Assembly (NCBI RefSeq): GCF_001435585.1 | Contig: NZ_AZEC01000001.1 | Coordinates: 124,001 to 188,000, forward strand | Reading direction: 5' to 3' | DNA length: 64,000 nucleotides | Source: Schleiferilactobacillus perolens DSM 12744 | GTDB taxonomy: Bacteria; Bacillota; Bacilli; Lactobacillales; Lactobacillaceae | Part shown: piece after piece, positions 27,708 through 36,659 of the stretch | How the letters are laid out: each line of letters begins with the position of its first letter | Numbering within the stretch: the first letter of the stretch is position 1 | The notes under the pieces: generated by a model | Told to the model about the DNA's origin: nothing | Databases searched by the model: none | The model's input: the letters and a program-made list of their open reading frames with translations, nothing else | Made by a program: the position numbers and the translations under genes

Positions 27708-28517
27708 ATGGGTTTGTTAATTGTTCGCTTACTCACACTTCTGAATACGGAGGATAGTCATTCAACAGTTTTCCACGTTGCCGAGACGTTGGTAGAGCAC
27801 TACGATCAAATTGCTGATCTGAGCATTGGTGACATGGCTATGCTGGCGAATGTTTCCAAGTCAACGATGTCCAAGTTTGCCCGCAAAATTGGGTTTGATG
27901 ATTATTATGACTTGAAAGACAGTGCCCCCTTTGTAGAGGATCGTTTCAATAATCGGCTGAATTATTTAACAAATATTGTGGACACTTTGGAGAAAAACGA
28001 GCTGGACGAATATTTCTCTGCCATTCAAGAAGATATTGATACGTTGCGTCAATCAATAGATAAGGCAGCGATTGATCGTTTAGCCCAAGCGCTGGTTCGG
28101 TATCACAAAGTAGCCGCCTTCGGGCTTTTGTTCTCGGAGTCGGCTGCGCTGGACTTTCAATACAAATTGGCGTACAACGGCAAATTTATTTTTACTTGTC
28201 AGGAAGATCTGAAGCAGGAGCAATATGTTCGGGAGGCCGGTGAAGATACATTGATCATTGTATTCACCAATTCCGGTAATTACGTTCAACAGAACCAATT
28301 GTTGCCAGGCTGGCCAAAGAAGAATTCATTTCGCCATTCCCGAGCACACATTTTTGCCGTGACAGCCAATCCAGAATTGGCCAAACTGAGTTACATCGAA
28401 GATACGATTGTTTTTCCGCACCGTACAAGCATTCAGACACACGCGTTTCTGTATCAGATTATTATGGATCTCATTGTTGCCCGTTATCGCCACTTTGCCT
28501 TGAAAAATGGAAACTAA
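27708..28517 (+). CDS. RpiR/MurR-family transcriptional regulator
   Basis: Regulator of 269 residues. The helix-turn-helix (about 1-75) contains SIGDMAMLANVSKSTMSKFAR. The C-terminal half is a SIS-type domain (about 110-250), with AAFGLLFSESAALDFQYK and VFTNSGNYVQQ, although the usual GxG and SxSGxT loops are weakly kept. RBS AGGAGG is 9 bases before ATG. It is divergent from bglP and probably controls it in answer to a phospho-sugar. Confidence 0.88.
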   Translation: MGLLIVRLLTLLNTEDSHSTVFHVAETLVEHYDQIADLSIGDMAMLANVSKSTMSKFARKIGFDDYYDLKDSAPFVEDRFNNRLNYLTNIVDTLEKNELDEYFSAIQEDIDTLRQSIDKAAIDRLAQALVRYHKVAAFGLLFSESAALDFQYKLAYNGKFIFTCQEDLKQEQYVREAGEDTLIIVFTNSGNYVQQNQLLPGWPKKNSFRHSRAHIFAVTANPELAKLSYIEDTIVFPHRTSIQTHAFLYQIIMDLIVARYRHFALKNGN

Positions 28518-28535
28518 GTGGGTACGTTAGACTGA

Positions 28536-29714
28536 TTATGCCAAGTAATAAGCATAGTGTTCATTCTGAAATTCCCGTGGTGTGTTTCCGGTGATTTTTT
28601 TAAAAGTTTCAATAAAGTGACTTTGACTGGCGAAGTTGAGCAAACTGCTCATCTCTTTGGCGCTGTGATCAGTGAAAAGAAGTAAGTGTTCTGCTTCGCT
28701 AATTTTTCTTTCTAAGATGTATTGATGGATAGTTTTGCCAGTTTCAGACTTGAATTTTGTGGACAGATAGGACTTATGCTTTTGCGTGGTGGCAGCCAAA
28801 TCATTGATGGTTATTTTTTCGTAGATATGGCTGTCTACATAATTAACCACGGTTTTCACGAGCAACGAGTTGTGGCTGAGAGGATACCGTTGCACCATGT
28901 CGGCAAAACGATAGGTGGCGTCCTTGATGTAAACTAACCAATCTTCTGGCGAATGAATTCGGAATAATCCTTGAATCAAGGCGTCGGATAGTCCAAATGC
29001 TTGATTGACGGGAACGCCCTCACTAATACTTATGCGGGTGAAGACTGCCACAAAGTCAGAGAATTTTAACTTCAGTCCTTCTAACTCATTAACAGATAGA
29101 TGGACATCGTAGGTCTCCTTCATCTTATTAAACAACCAACCGATTTTTTCGGGTTCTCGGCGCTTGATGTATTCAGTAAAACGCAATTCAAATTGATAGG
29201 AGTCAAAAGTCGATTCCTGGATACGACGGTTATATAGATTCTCCTCTAAAGCAGCATCCGTATTGGGCGCCAGTGTATGGGTCACCTTTGCGTAGCGCCA
29301 TTGTAGCCGGCTTTTGGGCAGGCTCTGGCGAAAGATGATTTGATATAAAAGCAGCACAAAATTTTCAAAGGTGTGCGGATCCTCTTTGGTGTAATGCAAA
29401 CCGTAAATGTAGCGATGACCGTTGTAAAGCAGCGTGGTTTCAGCAGAGCCAGCCACCCCGCAGGGACCAATAAACATGATTCGTTGGACACCGTCACCGT
29501 CGACAAAACCGAAGCTGGCCAACATCGTTTGGTAATTATTGTAAAGACGGATCTGGTCAGTACCACGCCATGTCAAAATACCACTTGGTAATTCGTTTTG
29601 AAGAAGCGGTAACGTGGATGAAACAGCTTGACCCGTGAGGTCGACAATCATCGCCGGGATTAAATATTTGTGGTAAAGGGTAGCGATAATTTTTTCTAAA
29701 ATAACGGTGTCCAT
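28536..29714 (-). CDS. AraC-family transcriptional regulator
   Basis: Regulator of 392 residues. The C-terminal 100 residues carry the two AraC helix-turn-helix units: TINDLAATTQKHKSYLSTKFK and MSSLLNFASQSHFIETFKK with the final GNTPREFQ. The N-terminal 270 residues form a sensory part that I do not recognise; it is not a cupin. The ATG at 29714 has GAAAGGAA 8 bases upstream; a 35-codon extension is rejected. It is divergent from the GH3-EIIC-DUF4091 operon across 146 bases and is probably its activator. Confidence 0.9.
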   Translation of the reverse strand: MDTVILEKIIATLYHKYLIPAMIVDLTGQAVSSTLPLLQNELPSGILTWRGTDQIRLYNNYQTMLASFGFVDGDGVQRIMFIGPCGVAGSAETTLLYNGHRYIYGLHYTKEDPHTFENFVLLLYQIIFRQSLPKSRLQWRYAKVTHTLAPNTDAALEENLYNRRIQESTFDSYQFELRFTEYIKRREPEKIGWLFNKMKETYDVHLSVNELEGLKLKFSDFVAVFTRISISEGVPVNQAFGLSDALIQGLFRIHSPEDWLVYIKDATYRFADMVQRYPLSHNSLLVKTVVNYVDSHIYEKITINDLAATTQKHKSYLSTKFKSETGKTIHQYILERKISEAEHLLLFTDHSAKEMSSLLNFASQSHFIETFKKITGNTPREFQNEHYAYYLA

Positions 29715-29820
29715 TGGGATATTCCTTTCTTGAGTTCTATCAGTGCGGTCAATTTTTTCATCGCCGATCTTTTCTGATATAAACAAGACCTTTCTTGTAT
29801 ATTCTAACCCAAGTTCCACC

Positions 29821-29845
29821 TATAATCACCATTGAAGCGGTTACA
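29821..29845 (+). promoter_or_regulatory. -10 box and cre-like operator of the GH3 operon
   Basis: TATAAT at 29821-29826 is a perfect -10 box; no good -35 box is at the right distance, as is common for AraC-activated promoters. TTGAAGCGGTTACA at 29832-29845 is a cre-like site with one mismatch, over the predicted start. Confidence 0.55.
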
Positions 29846-29860
29846 GAAAGGAGCTTGATT

Positions 29861-32074
29861 TTGAATAAAACGACTCTCAAGGCATTATTTGATGATATGA
29901 CGTCCACAGAAAAAGTTGCTCAGACCATCCAAGTGAACGGCGATTTGGTGGGGGAGGGATCTTTAAAAACTGGTCCACAAGTGGACTTGGGATTCTCCCG
30001 CGGATTTGATTTTAATACCGCTGGATCGGTTTTTAATGTAACCAAACCCGATCAGTTACGAGCATTGCAAAAGAAAGCGATAGAGGAATCTCCTCACCAC
30101 ATTCCATACCTATTCATGGCGGATGTAATTTATGGATTTCGAACAATCTTTCCGATTCCTCTGGCTCAAGCAGGCTCATTCGATTTTGATAAGTTGAAGA
30201 AAGCGGCCCAAGTCACTGCAAGAGAAAGCTACAACAACGGTATTCATTGCTTGTTCTCACCGATGCTGGACCTTAGTCGCGATCCTCGTTGGGGGCGCGT
30301 ATTGGAGTCGCCAGGGGAAGATGTTTATACGGCAAAGGCATACGCCAAAAGTATCGTGCAAGGATATCAGGGTGATGATGGAGATGTCAGCATGCCTGGG
30401 AGAGTCGCAGCCTGTATTAAGCATTTTGCCGGCTATGGGGCACCAGAAGGTGGGCGCGAATATAACACTGTGGACATGTCCACTCAGCGCTTGTTCAATG
30501 AATATTTGCAACCATATCAGGCGGCGATTGATGCGAATTGTCAATTGGTAATGACTGCCTTCAATGTGTTAAATGGAACTCCAGCAACCGGAAATCGTTG
30601 GTTAAACAGAGATGTTTTGAGAGGACGGTTTGGCTTTTCTGGCCCATTGATATCGGACTATTCAGCCATCAGTGAGTTGCAATCCCACGGTATGACAACT
30701 TCTGTGGAGGAATCTGCCAAAACTGCTTTGATTGCAGGAGTGGATATGGACATGATGACATCCGTGTATGCCAACGCGTTACCCCAACTCATTCGACAAC
30801 CAGAGTTCGCCAAGTTATTAGATGAAGCGGTTTGGCGTCTATTGGTTTTAAAAAACAAGCTGGGACTTTTTGAAGATCCATATCGTGGGTTAACAACCAC
30901 CAATACGGGCGAGGTATTAAGACCAGAGGATCGCGAGTTGGCAACGCGGCTTGTGGAAGAGAGCGTTGTACTGCTGAAAAATGAGGATGTGCTGCCACTG
31001 AGGAAAGGTAAAAGTGTAGCATTGATTGGTCCATACGCGGACAGTAGGTTAACACTTGGATTCTGGGCTTCAGTAACCGGCAATCCCATGGATACGGTCA
31101 CTCTGAGGGAAGGATTGAAGCAATCTTATTCGGATGAGCAGCTTACCGTGGCGCAAGGATTCAACTTGTTTGAAAGTTACAGCAATCTCGGCGCTTATCA
31201 ACATATCTTGGAAAAGGTCAATGGGCCATTACAGGATGAACAGAAATTGATTCAATTAGCGTTGACCGCTGCCCGAGAGAGCGATGTGATTGTTTTGACG
31301 TTGGGCGAGCAGTTTATGGAATCTGGGGAAGCAGCCTCGAAAGCACACTTAGCGTTACCAATGAGAGAAAAGCGCCTCTTGAAAGCTTTGGCAGATCTCC
31401 ATAAGCCAATTGTCGGGATACTGTACACAGGTCGACCGCTGGTACTGACGGATATTGTCCCTTACCTTAATGCACTTTTGGTGGCCTGGTATCCTGGCAC
31501 AATGGGTGGGGTTGGTATTGCCAACGTATTAACTGGCGTCGCTAGCCCATCTGCTCGGCTGTCAACGAGTTTTCCACGAAGCGAAGGTCAAATTCCGGTG
31601 TATTATGCACAAAATACGACTGGGCGGCCAATGGGCCAAAACAATCATTCCGAACGATTTATCTCACGCTATATCGACGAAGCTAATCAGCCTTTGTTTG
31701 GATTTGGTGCAGGGTTGAGCTATGCCAGTAGTGTTGCACATTGGCAGACACCTTCAATTACAGATAATGGCGTTTTGCTGCCATACGTGGTGACCAATAA
31801 TTCTGACCGATCAGCGGCGGTGGTGGTCCACATCTATGTACATCAACCGGCATCACCCATTGTGCCACCAGAGAAACGGCTTGTTGATAGTGAGTTTTTG
31901 ATCCTTGCTGCCCGTGAAACAGTCGAAACTCAGGCGATAATCAATCAATCTGATTTGTCCTTTTTTGACAATAAGGGAGTTTCACATTTCCAATCAGGTA
32001 ATTACGAATTCATTTTAGATGTTCAAGGACAAGAAGAAAAAACCAACATCGAATTAGGGGGATTTAAGCAATGA
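29861..32074 (+). CDS. GH3 beta-glucosidase (BglX-like), cytoplasmic
   Basis: Family 3 glycoside hydrolase of 737 residues. The nucleophile Asp 266 is in LISDYSA, KHFAGYGAPEGGREYNTVDMS is a BglX-type substrate-binding block, and the acid/base region is LGEQFMESGEAASKAHL. A C-terminal fibronectin-like domain ends the protein. There is no signal peptide, unlike periplasmic BglX enzymes, so the substrate is imported. The start is TTG at 29861, supported by AAAGGAG 7 bases upstream. The stop overlaps the ATG of an EIIC gene (ATGA), a strong link to a PTS permease, although GH3 enzymes normally cut non-phosphorylated sugars. Confidence 0.9.
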   Translation: MNKTTLKALFDDMTSTEKVAQTIQVNGDLVGEGSLKTGPQVDLGFSRGFDFNTAGSVFNVTKPDQLRALQKKAIEESPHHIPYLFMADVIYGFRTIFPIPLAQAGSFDFDKLKKAAQVTARESYNNGIHCLFSPMLDLSRDPRWGRVLESPGEDVYTAKAYAKSIVQGYQGDDGDVSMPGRVAACIKHFAGYGAPEGGREYNTVDMSTQRLFNEYLQPYQAAIDANCQLVMTAFNVLNGTPATGNRWLNRDVLRGRFGFSGPLISDYSAISELQSHGMTTSVEESAKTALIAGVDMDMMTSVYANALPQLIRQPEFAKLLDEAVWRLLVLKNKLGLFEDPYRGLTTTNTGEVLRPEDRELATRLVEESVVLLKNEDVLPLRKGKSVALIGPYADSRLTLGFWASVTGNPMDTVTLREGLKQSYSDEQLTVAQGFNLFESYSNLGAYQHILEKVNGPLQDEQKLIQLALTAARESDVIVLTLGEQFMESGEAASKAHLALPMREKRLLKALADLHKPIVGILYTGRPLVLTDIVPYLNALLVAWYPGTMGGVGIANVLTGVASPSARLSTSFPRSEGQIPVYYAQNTTGRPMGQNNHSERFISRYIDEANQPLFGFGAGLSYASSVAHWQTPSITDNGVLLPYVVTNNSDRSAAVVVHIYVHQPASPIVPPEKRLVDSEFLILAARETVETQAIINQSDLSFFDNKGVSHFQSGNYEFILDVQGQEEKTNIELGGFKQ

Positions 32075-33399
32075 AAAAGTTAGAGGACTTTTTAAGCCGG
32101 TTTTTGATGCCCATGACAGAGAAGCTGCAAAAGAATAAAATTTTGGCAGCATTGATGGAGGGATTCATTCGAACAAGCCCAATTACGCTGGAAATTGCCT
32201 TTATCACAATTATCGGAAACTTTCCACTTCCAGGGTGGAGCGCTATGCTCACCCGCGCCGGCTTGTTAGATGATTTTCAAGCAATTACCAATGGCGCAAC
32301 AGGCGTCTTTTCACTCTATGTAGTTTACAGTTTAGCATTTTCATATGCCAAACAATTGGGGGCCAACGAGCGCAACTCAGCACTAATTTCACTTGCTAGT
32401 TTTATTATGCTCATGCCCCAATCCATTCCCACCATCGCGGTTGAACATGGCAAAAATGTTGAAAAGGCAGTTGGCGCCTTGAAACTTGATTTTCTTGGCG
32501 GTCAGGGCCTTTTCCTGGGAATGATTGTGGCGCTTGTTGTGACCCGGTTATATGCGTACTTATCCACCAAAAAGTTGATGCTAAAATTACCCGACAGCGT
32601 GCCACCCATGGTTACCCAGTCGCTTGCTCCAATCTTTGTAGTGACGATCATCTTTACGCTGACCTTACTGGTGCGCATTGGATTTGGCTTAACGGGCGCT
32701 GGCGACATTTTCAACTGGTTTGTCAACACAATTAATGCACCCTTAAACAAGCTAGTGGCCAGCCCATTATCTATCATCTTGATTGTTGAACTGCTTGCCC
32801 TGCTTTGGTTCTTTGGGATACACAATGCTGTTTTGCAGGGACCGCTTGGCGCTATTAGCATGGCGATGGTGGTTGGAAACATCACGGCGTTTCAAGCTGG
32901 AAAGCCATTACCGTATTTAACGCCTTCTGTCATTTATATGGGCATGTACGCATCTGGATTCATGGGTTTTGTCACATTTTTCATGATTAAGTGTCGATCT
33001 GCAAAATTCAAACAACTTGGGAAATTGGCATTTATTCCTTCTTTGTTCAATATCACAGAACCCATTATGTTTGGGGTGCCCATCATGTTTAACCCAATCT
33101 TCTTTATCCCACAGGTGTTCACCCAGTTGATTGCTGGTTTTGTAACCTGGGGACTCACTGCAACGATTTTGCCGATCACGCTCAATCCGACGATGTCGCT
33201 ACTACCTTGGACAACACCAACGTTTATTAAGATGCCGTTGTCGGGTGGTCTGAACTACGCAATCCTGATGGTAATCTCGATGGCAATTGGAATCATCATG
33301 TGGTATCCATTCCTGAGAATTGCCGATAAGCGAGAATATGCGCTAGAGATGGCCGCAGCCGCCGAACAGAACACGGCGACTTCTGAAGTGCAGGCGTGA
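32071..33399 (+). CDS. PTS EIIC component, cellobiose/lactose family (orphan, with GH3 and DUF4091)
   Basis: Membrane permease of 442 residues. Motifs LKLPDSVPPMVTQS, LWFFGIHNAV (His kept) and LFNITEPIMFGVP (Glu kept; Asn-Ile-Thr-Glu-Pro instead of Asn-Ile-Asn-Glu-Pro). It overlaps the GH3 gene by 4 bases and precedes DUF4091 by 44 bases. No EIIA or EIIB is next to it. It should deliver a phosphorylated sugar to the two neighbouring enzymes, with phosphate from a distant EIIB. Confidence 0.92.
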   Translation: MKKLEDFLSRFLMPMTEKLQKNKILAALMEGFIRTSPITLEIAFITIIGNFPLPGWSAMLTRAGLLDDFQAITNGATGVFSLYVVYSLAFSYAKQLGANERNSALISLASFIMLMPQSIPTIAVEHGKNVEKAVGALKLDFLGGQGLFLGMIVALVVTRLYAYLSTKKLMLKLPDSVPPMVTQSLAPIFVVTIIFTLTLLVRIGFGLTGAGDIFNWFVNTINAPLNKLVASPLSIILIVELLALLWFFGIHNAVLQGPLGAISMAMVVGNITAFQAGKPLPYLTPSVIYMGMYASGFMGFVTFFMIKCRSAKFKQLGKLAFIPSLFNITEPIMFGVPIMFNPIFFIPQVFTQLIAGFVTWGLTATILPITLNPTMSLLPWTTPTFIKMPLSGGLNYAILMVISMAIGIIMWYPFLRIADKREYALEMAAAAEQNTATSEVQA

Positions 33400-33443
33400 A
33401 CTAGATAAACTATTCAATGGATCAGCAGAAGGAGACGAGTATC

Positions 33444-35147
33444 TTGCAAGTTATTCCAGTGTTAGAGAGTTACACGGCATCCACCGCATTAGCCCAAGAA
33501 GTACCGCAAGCGGTGGACACAATCCGGGCGTTAAAGGGTAGCACGGGGGCATTCCAGTTATTATTGCATGGTGACCAGACGAGTCACTTTGTCCTTGATA
33601 CGCAGTATTCACTGCCGGATGCTCTGGATATTCCCATTTTTCGCATTAGCATCAATTCGCCGTTACCAGTCAGTGCACACTTTTTAGATTATTATCGAGG
33701 AGAGGGTGAGGTAGAATACGCGGATAAGTTGACCGAAGTGACTGCACAAACCTATTCTGCAGATCGATATACCCCAATTTACATTGAAATGCCACTTGGT
33801 AAAAAAGTGAAATCTGGAGATTATCCGGTTGAAGTCTCCGTTTATCAGGCAGGAATAATTGGCACGGAAAAGCGTATCAAGGCAATAAAACTGACTGTTT
33901 CAGTGATTGATTATCAGCTTCCAGAAGATGTCACAGCCGACTTTGATCTTGATATTTGGCAGCAGCCCTCCAATCTTGCACGCATGTTTAAAGTTCCGTT
34001 ATGGAGCGATGCGCATTTTCGACTAATTGATCAAATGGCGCATATGATGGCAAAAATGGGTCAAAAAGCTGTTACAGTCATTGCCGGAGAAATACCGTGG
34101 AAAGGATGGTTCAGTTACATTATTAAGGACTATCCGGCTAATCTATATGAGTACTCGATGGTTAGAGTTATTCGCCAGGTGGACGGAAAATTAAGCTGTG
34201 ACTATTCTGCTCTGGATCGTTATGTCGAGACCTTTTTTGCCGCCGGGGTCAAGGACTACATTGATGTCTTTGGCTTGTTAGGCGTTTGGACACCACCTTT
34301 CTTTCCGCTGATTAAGACGGCTGATTATCCTGAGCCATTAGTTGTGCGGTACTATGATGAACGGCAGCAAAGCTTTACTTTTGTTCAAGATCAGGACCTG
34401 TTGAGAGAATATTTGCGTCAACTATTTAACCATTTCAAACAGCAGGGTTGGTGGGGGAAAGTGCGCTTGTTTGCGGATGAACCTCAACCGGCTCAGGTGA
34501 CAACATTTAAGGCGTCAATCAGGGCCTTAAAAGCGATAGATTCCTCAGTGCAAATTAAGGTGGCAATGGATAAAGAAGAGGTGTTGGCGGATCTGATTGA
34601 TCAGGTCGATTATCCAGCCCTGTCTTTCTACACGGCATCTCGCCATGGCAAGGAGATTGAAAAGACTCATCCAGGACGAACGCAGTTCTATATATGCAAT
34701 TACCCAGAACGTCCGAACACGTACCTGCACAGCTCTCTGCTTGAAGCGCGTATGCAGGGCCCAGTAGCGTATATGATGGGAATGAATGGCTTACTGCGGT
34801 GGGCGTTCAATTGCTGGCCAGAAAATGCACGCAAAGATATTCGCTATAATGTTTCAAGTTTGCCGATTGGTGACCTGTGTCTTTGCCATCCTGGCGACAA
34901 CGGTAATATCTTGCCGTCAATGCGCATGCAGGCATTACACCGTGGATTAGAGGATTATTGGCTGTTGAAACAGGCGGAAAAAGTTGACCAGCCCAGGGTA
35001 AAAAAAGCACTCGCCACTTTGGTGGGATCAGATGATCCGGGTTTATGGATGACTGATCGTCATCACACAGCGCCAGAAGTATTTCATCAGACAGCTGCAG
35101 ACTTTGATCGGTTTCGACAGGTACTACTGGAGATACTGACGGTGTAG
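33444..35147 (+). CDS. DUF4091 protein, putative cytoplasmic glycoside hydrolase (GH123-like)
   Basis: Protein of 567 residues with an N-terminal beta-rich part (about 1-170), a central TIM-barrel-like domain and the C-terminal motif MQALHRGLEDYWLL that marks DUF4091 proteins. VRLFADEPQ contains an Asp-Glu pair (345-346), the arrangement used by GH123 N-acetylgalactosaminidases for substrate-assisted catalysis. The TTG start at 33444 has AAGGAG 9 bases upstream; the in-frame ATG at 33417 has no ribosome site. There is no signal peptide. It is the last gene of the GH3-EIIC operon. The activity is unknown; a hexosaminidase-like cut of a PTS-imported sugar is the best guess. Confidence 0.75.
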   Translation: MQVIPVLESYTASTALAQEVPQAVDTIRALKGSTGAFQLLLHGDQTSHFVLDTQYSLPDALDIPIFRISINSPLPVSAHFLDYYRGEGEVEYADKLTEVTAQTYSADRYTPIYIEMPLGKKVKSGDYPVEVSVYQAGIIGTEKRIKAIKLTVSVIDYQLPEDVTADFDLDIWQQPSNLARMFKVPLWSDAHFRLIDQMAHMMAKMGQKAVTVIAGEIPWKGWFSYIIKDYPANLYEYSMVRVIRQVDGKLSCDYSALDRYVETFFAAGVKDYIDVFGLLGVWTPPFFPLIKTADYPEPLVVRYYDERQQSFTFVQDQDLLREYLRQLFNHFKQQGWWGKVRLFADEPQPAQVTTFKASIRALKAIDSSVQIKVAMDKEEVLADLIDQVDYPALSFYTASRHGKEIEKTHPGRTQFYICNYPERPNTYLHSSLLEARMQGPVAYMMGMNGLLRWAFNCWPENARKDIRYNVSSLPIGDLCLCHPGDNGNILPSMRMQALHRGLEDYWLLKQAEKVDQPRVKKALATLVGSDDPGLWMTDRHHTAPEVFHQTAADFDRFRQVLLEILTV

Positions 35148-35170
35148 GATTGAACGGCTGGCATAAAAAC

Positions 35171-35229
35171 AGAAAACAAGTCATGGACGATATTTCTAAA
35201 GTTGAAATATCGTCCATGACTTGTTTTCT
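35171..35229. terminator. 26-bp perfect bidirectional hairpin
   Basis: 35171-35196 and 35204-35229 are perfect reverse complements around a 7-base loop. A/T-rich ends give T tails on both strands. It separates the convergent DUF4091 and ROK genes and touches the ROK stop codon. Confidence 0.85.
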
Positions 35230-36437
35230 TATGGGAGCATAATGTCAGCGTAAGCAGAGTTCTGAACCACTTTTGCTAGTGCAACCAGCGCGCAGGCGCC
35301 TCGCGCAGCAGCTGTTTCCTGATATGGCAAAATTGCCACAGTGGTGTTCTTTTTTGTTGGAATAAACGTCAATTGAGTAGAAATGGTTTCTGAAATCTGC
35401 TGATGGAACTCCGGTTTCTGCAGGATTCGACTATTTAAATAAATGGCATCTGCGTCACACATCATTAGTAAGTTAGCCACAGAAATGCCTAAATAGCGCA
35501 CCGCCTGATTCAGACTTTGGGTAATAAATGAATCACCCAGATCATAAGCAGCCAGCACCGTATCTAGGTTGATTTTAGTTGGATCTGCGACTAAAGATCG
35601 GAGTACCGTTGTGTTGGAGTTACGGTACAATAGGCGCGCTTTCTTCAATATCCACGTTTCTGAAATATAGGTTTGGAGACAACCTCTTTTACCGCATTCG
35701 CACTGAAAGCCATCTGGATTAACGACAGTATGGCCAATCTCACCGATGTAGTAATTACGTTTAGGATGCAAACTGTTAGGCTCAATGAAAGCGGCATAAA
35801 GGCCATAACCTGAGTGAAGAAAGAGAAACTTGTCTGGGGTATTGGCAGAATCGAAAAGGAAACGTGCCAATGCCATGGATTCAATGTTGTTTTCAGCCAG
35901 TATGGGCAAAGAAATCGCTAGGCGGATTTTTGACAAGTCAAAAGTGTTCCACATCGGGTTATTGGAAATGATTGTTTGGTGCTCACCATCATAATGGCCT
36001 GGAATGGCAACGCCAACCCCTAAGAATTTATGATGCGGGTAATTTTTCACAATTGAATTGATTTTCTCAGCAATTAAACCATTAATATCTTGGTTTTGAA
36101 CTTGCTCGTAAGGGGTTAAATTACTGCTTAAGGGATTGCCTAGAATGTCGCAAACAAAAGTAGCCATACCGGAGAGGCTGAAATCAACGCCGATGCAGTA
36201 GCCAAAGTTCTGATTAAGCTCAATCACTTTTTGCTTGCGGCCAGAACCGGTACCCGAAACTTCTTGCCCAGTTTCTACAACCATATTTTCAGTAATGAGT
36301 TGTGCGACAGTTTGCGAAACTGTGGCAGGAGTCATGCCAGTACCTTTATAGATTTCTGTGCGAGTGGCGTGAGGATGCCGGTAAATAAATTGTACAGTAC
36401 GCTCACGGTTATGATGATTGATTCCTTCGTTGACCAT
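35229..36437 (-). CDS. ROK-family transcriptional repressor (XylR/NagC type)
   Basis: Regulator of 402 residues. An N-terminal winged helix (about 10-75: TRTEIYKGTGMTPATVSQTVAQL) is followed by a sugar-binding ROK domain with GVDFSLSG and the zinc motif CECGKRGC. The ATG at 36437 lies 9 bases after AAGGAG; the ATG at 36443 is too close to that site, and a longer frame to 36560 has no ribosome site. Divergent from EIIC-DUF4838; two AT-rich palindromes of the NagC/XylR operator type lie in the gap, one over its own promoter. It probably represses both directions until a sugar binds. Confidence 0.92.
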   Translation of the reverse strand: MVNEGINHHNRERTVQFIYRHPHATRTEIYKGTGMTPATVSQTVAQLITENMVVETGQEVSGTGSGRKQKVIELNQNFGYCIGVDFSLSGMATFVCDILGNPLSSNLTPYEQVQNQDINGLIAEKINSIVKNYPHHKFLGVGVAIPGHYDGEHQTIISNNPMWNTFDLSKIRLAISLPILAENNIESMALARFLFDSANTPDKFLFLHSGYGLYAAFIEPNSLHPKRNYYIGEIGHTVVNPDGFQCECGKRGCLQTYISETWILKKARLLYRNSNTTVLRSLVADPTKINLDTVLAAYDLGDSFITQSLNQAVRYLGISVANLLMMCDADAIYLNSRILQKPEFHQQISETISTQLTFIPTKKNTTVAILPYQETAAARGACALVALAKVVQNSAYADIMLP

Positions 36438-36451
36438 CGACATTCGCTCCT

Positions 36452-36471
36452 TTATTTTAATTATAAAATAA
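36452..36471. promoter_or_regulatory. ROK operator palindrome over the repressor's own promoter
   Basis: TTATTTTA and TAAAATAA (8-bp perfect arms) flank ATTA. The form TTATTT...AAATAA is that of NagC/XylR-type ROK operators. It overlaps the -10 box of the ROK promoter, so binding would autoregulate. Confidence 0.6.
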
Positions 36472-36488
36472 AAAAATAGCCGAGGCAA
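36460..36488 (-). promoter_or_regulatory. Promoter of the ROK repressor gene
   Basis: On the minus strand TTGCCT (36483-36488) and a perfect TATAAT (36460-36465) with a 17-base spacer. Confidence 0.65.
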
Positions 36489-36574
36489 GCGTGCAAACAC
36501 GTCAGAAAATGTATTCATCAGCCTAAGAGACGATTCATTAACTGAATATCGGAGCGGCAAGAGGGGGCTAGAAT

Positions 36575-36593
36575 TTATTTTTTTAAAAAATAA
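36575..36593. promoter_or_regulatory. Second ROK operator palindrome upstream of the EIIC-DUF4838 operon
   Basis: A perfect 19-base palindrome: 9-bp arms TTATTTTTT and AAAAAATAA around one T. It ends 3 bases before the -35 box of the divergent operon, well placed for repression. It has the same outer TTATTT/AAATAA ends as the site at 36452. Confidence 0.6.
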
Positions 36594-36596
36594 GTC

Positions 36597-36625
36597 TTGC
36601 CTTTAATCCGCTTACACGTTATCGT
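36597..36625 (+). promoter_or_regulatory. Promoter with cre-like site for EIIC-DUF4838
   Basis: TTGCCT (36597-36602) and TATCGT (36620-36625), spacer 17. Between them TTAATCCGCTTACA (36603-36616) keeps the CGCTTACA half of a cre site with two mismatches in the other half. Confidence 0.5.
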
Positions 36626-36659
36626 TAATTATGAAATATAAATAAAGGGGATGCAGAAA

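Noticed and set aside
30658-31101. 147-codon open frame on the minus strand inside the GH3 gene
   Set aside because: It lies fully within a well-supported GH3 gene, has no ribosome site and no recognisable motif; a shadow frame.
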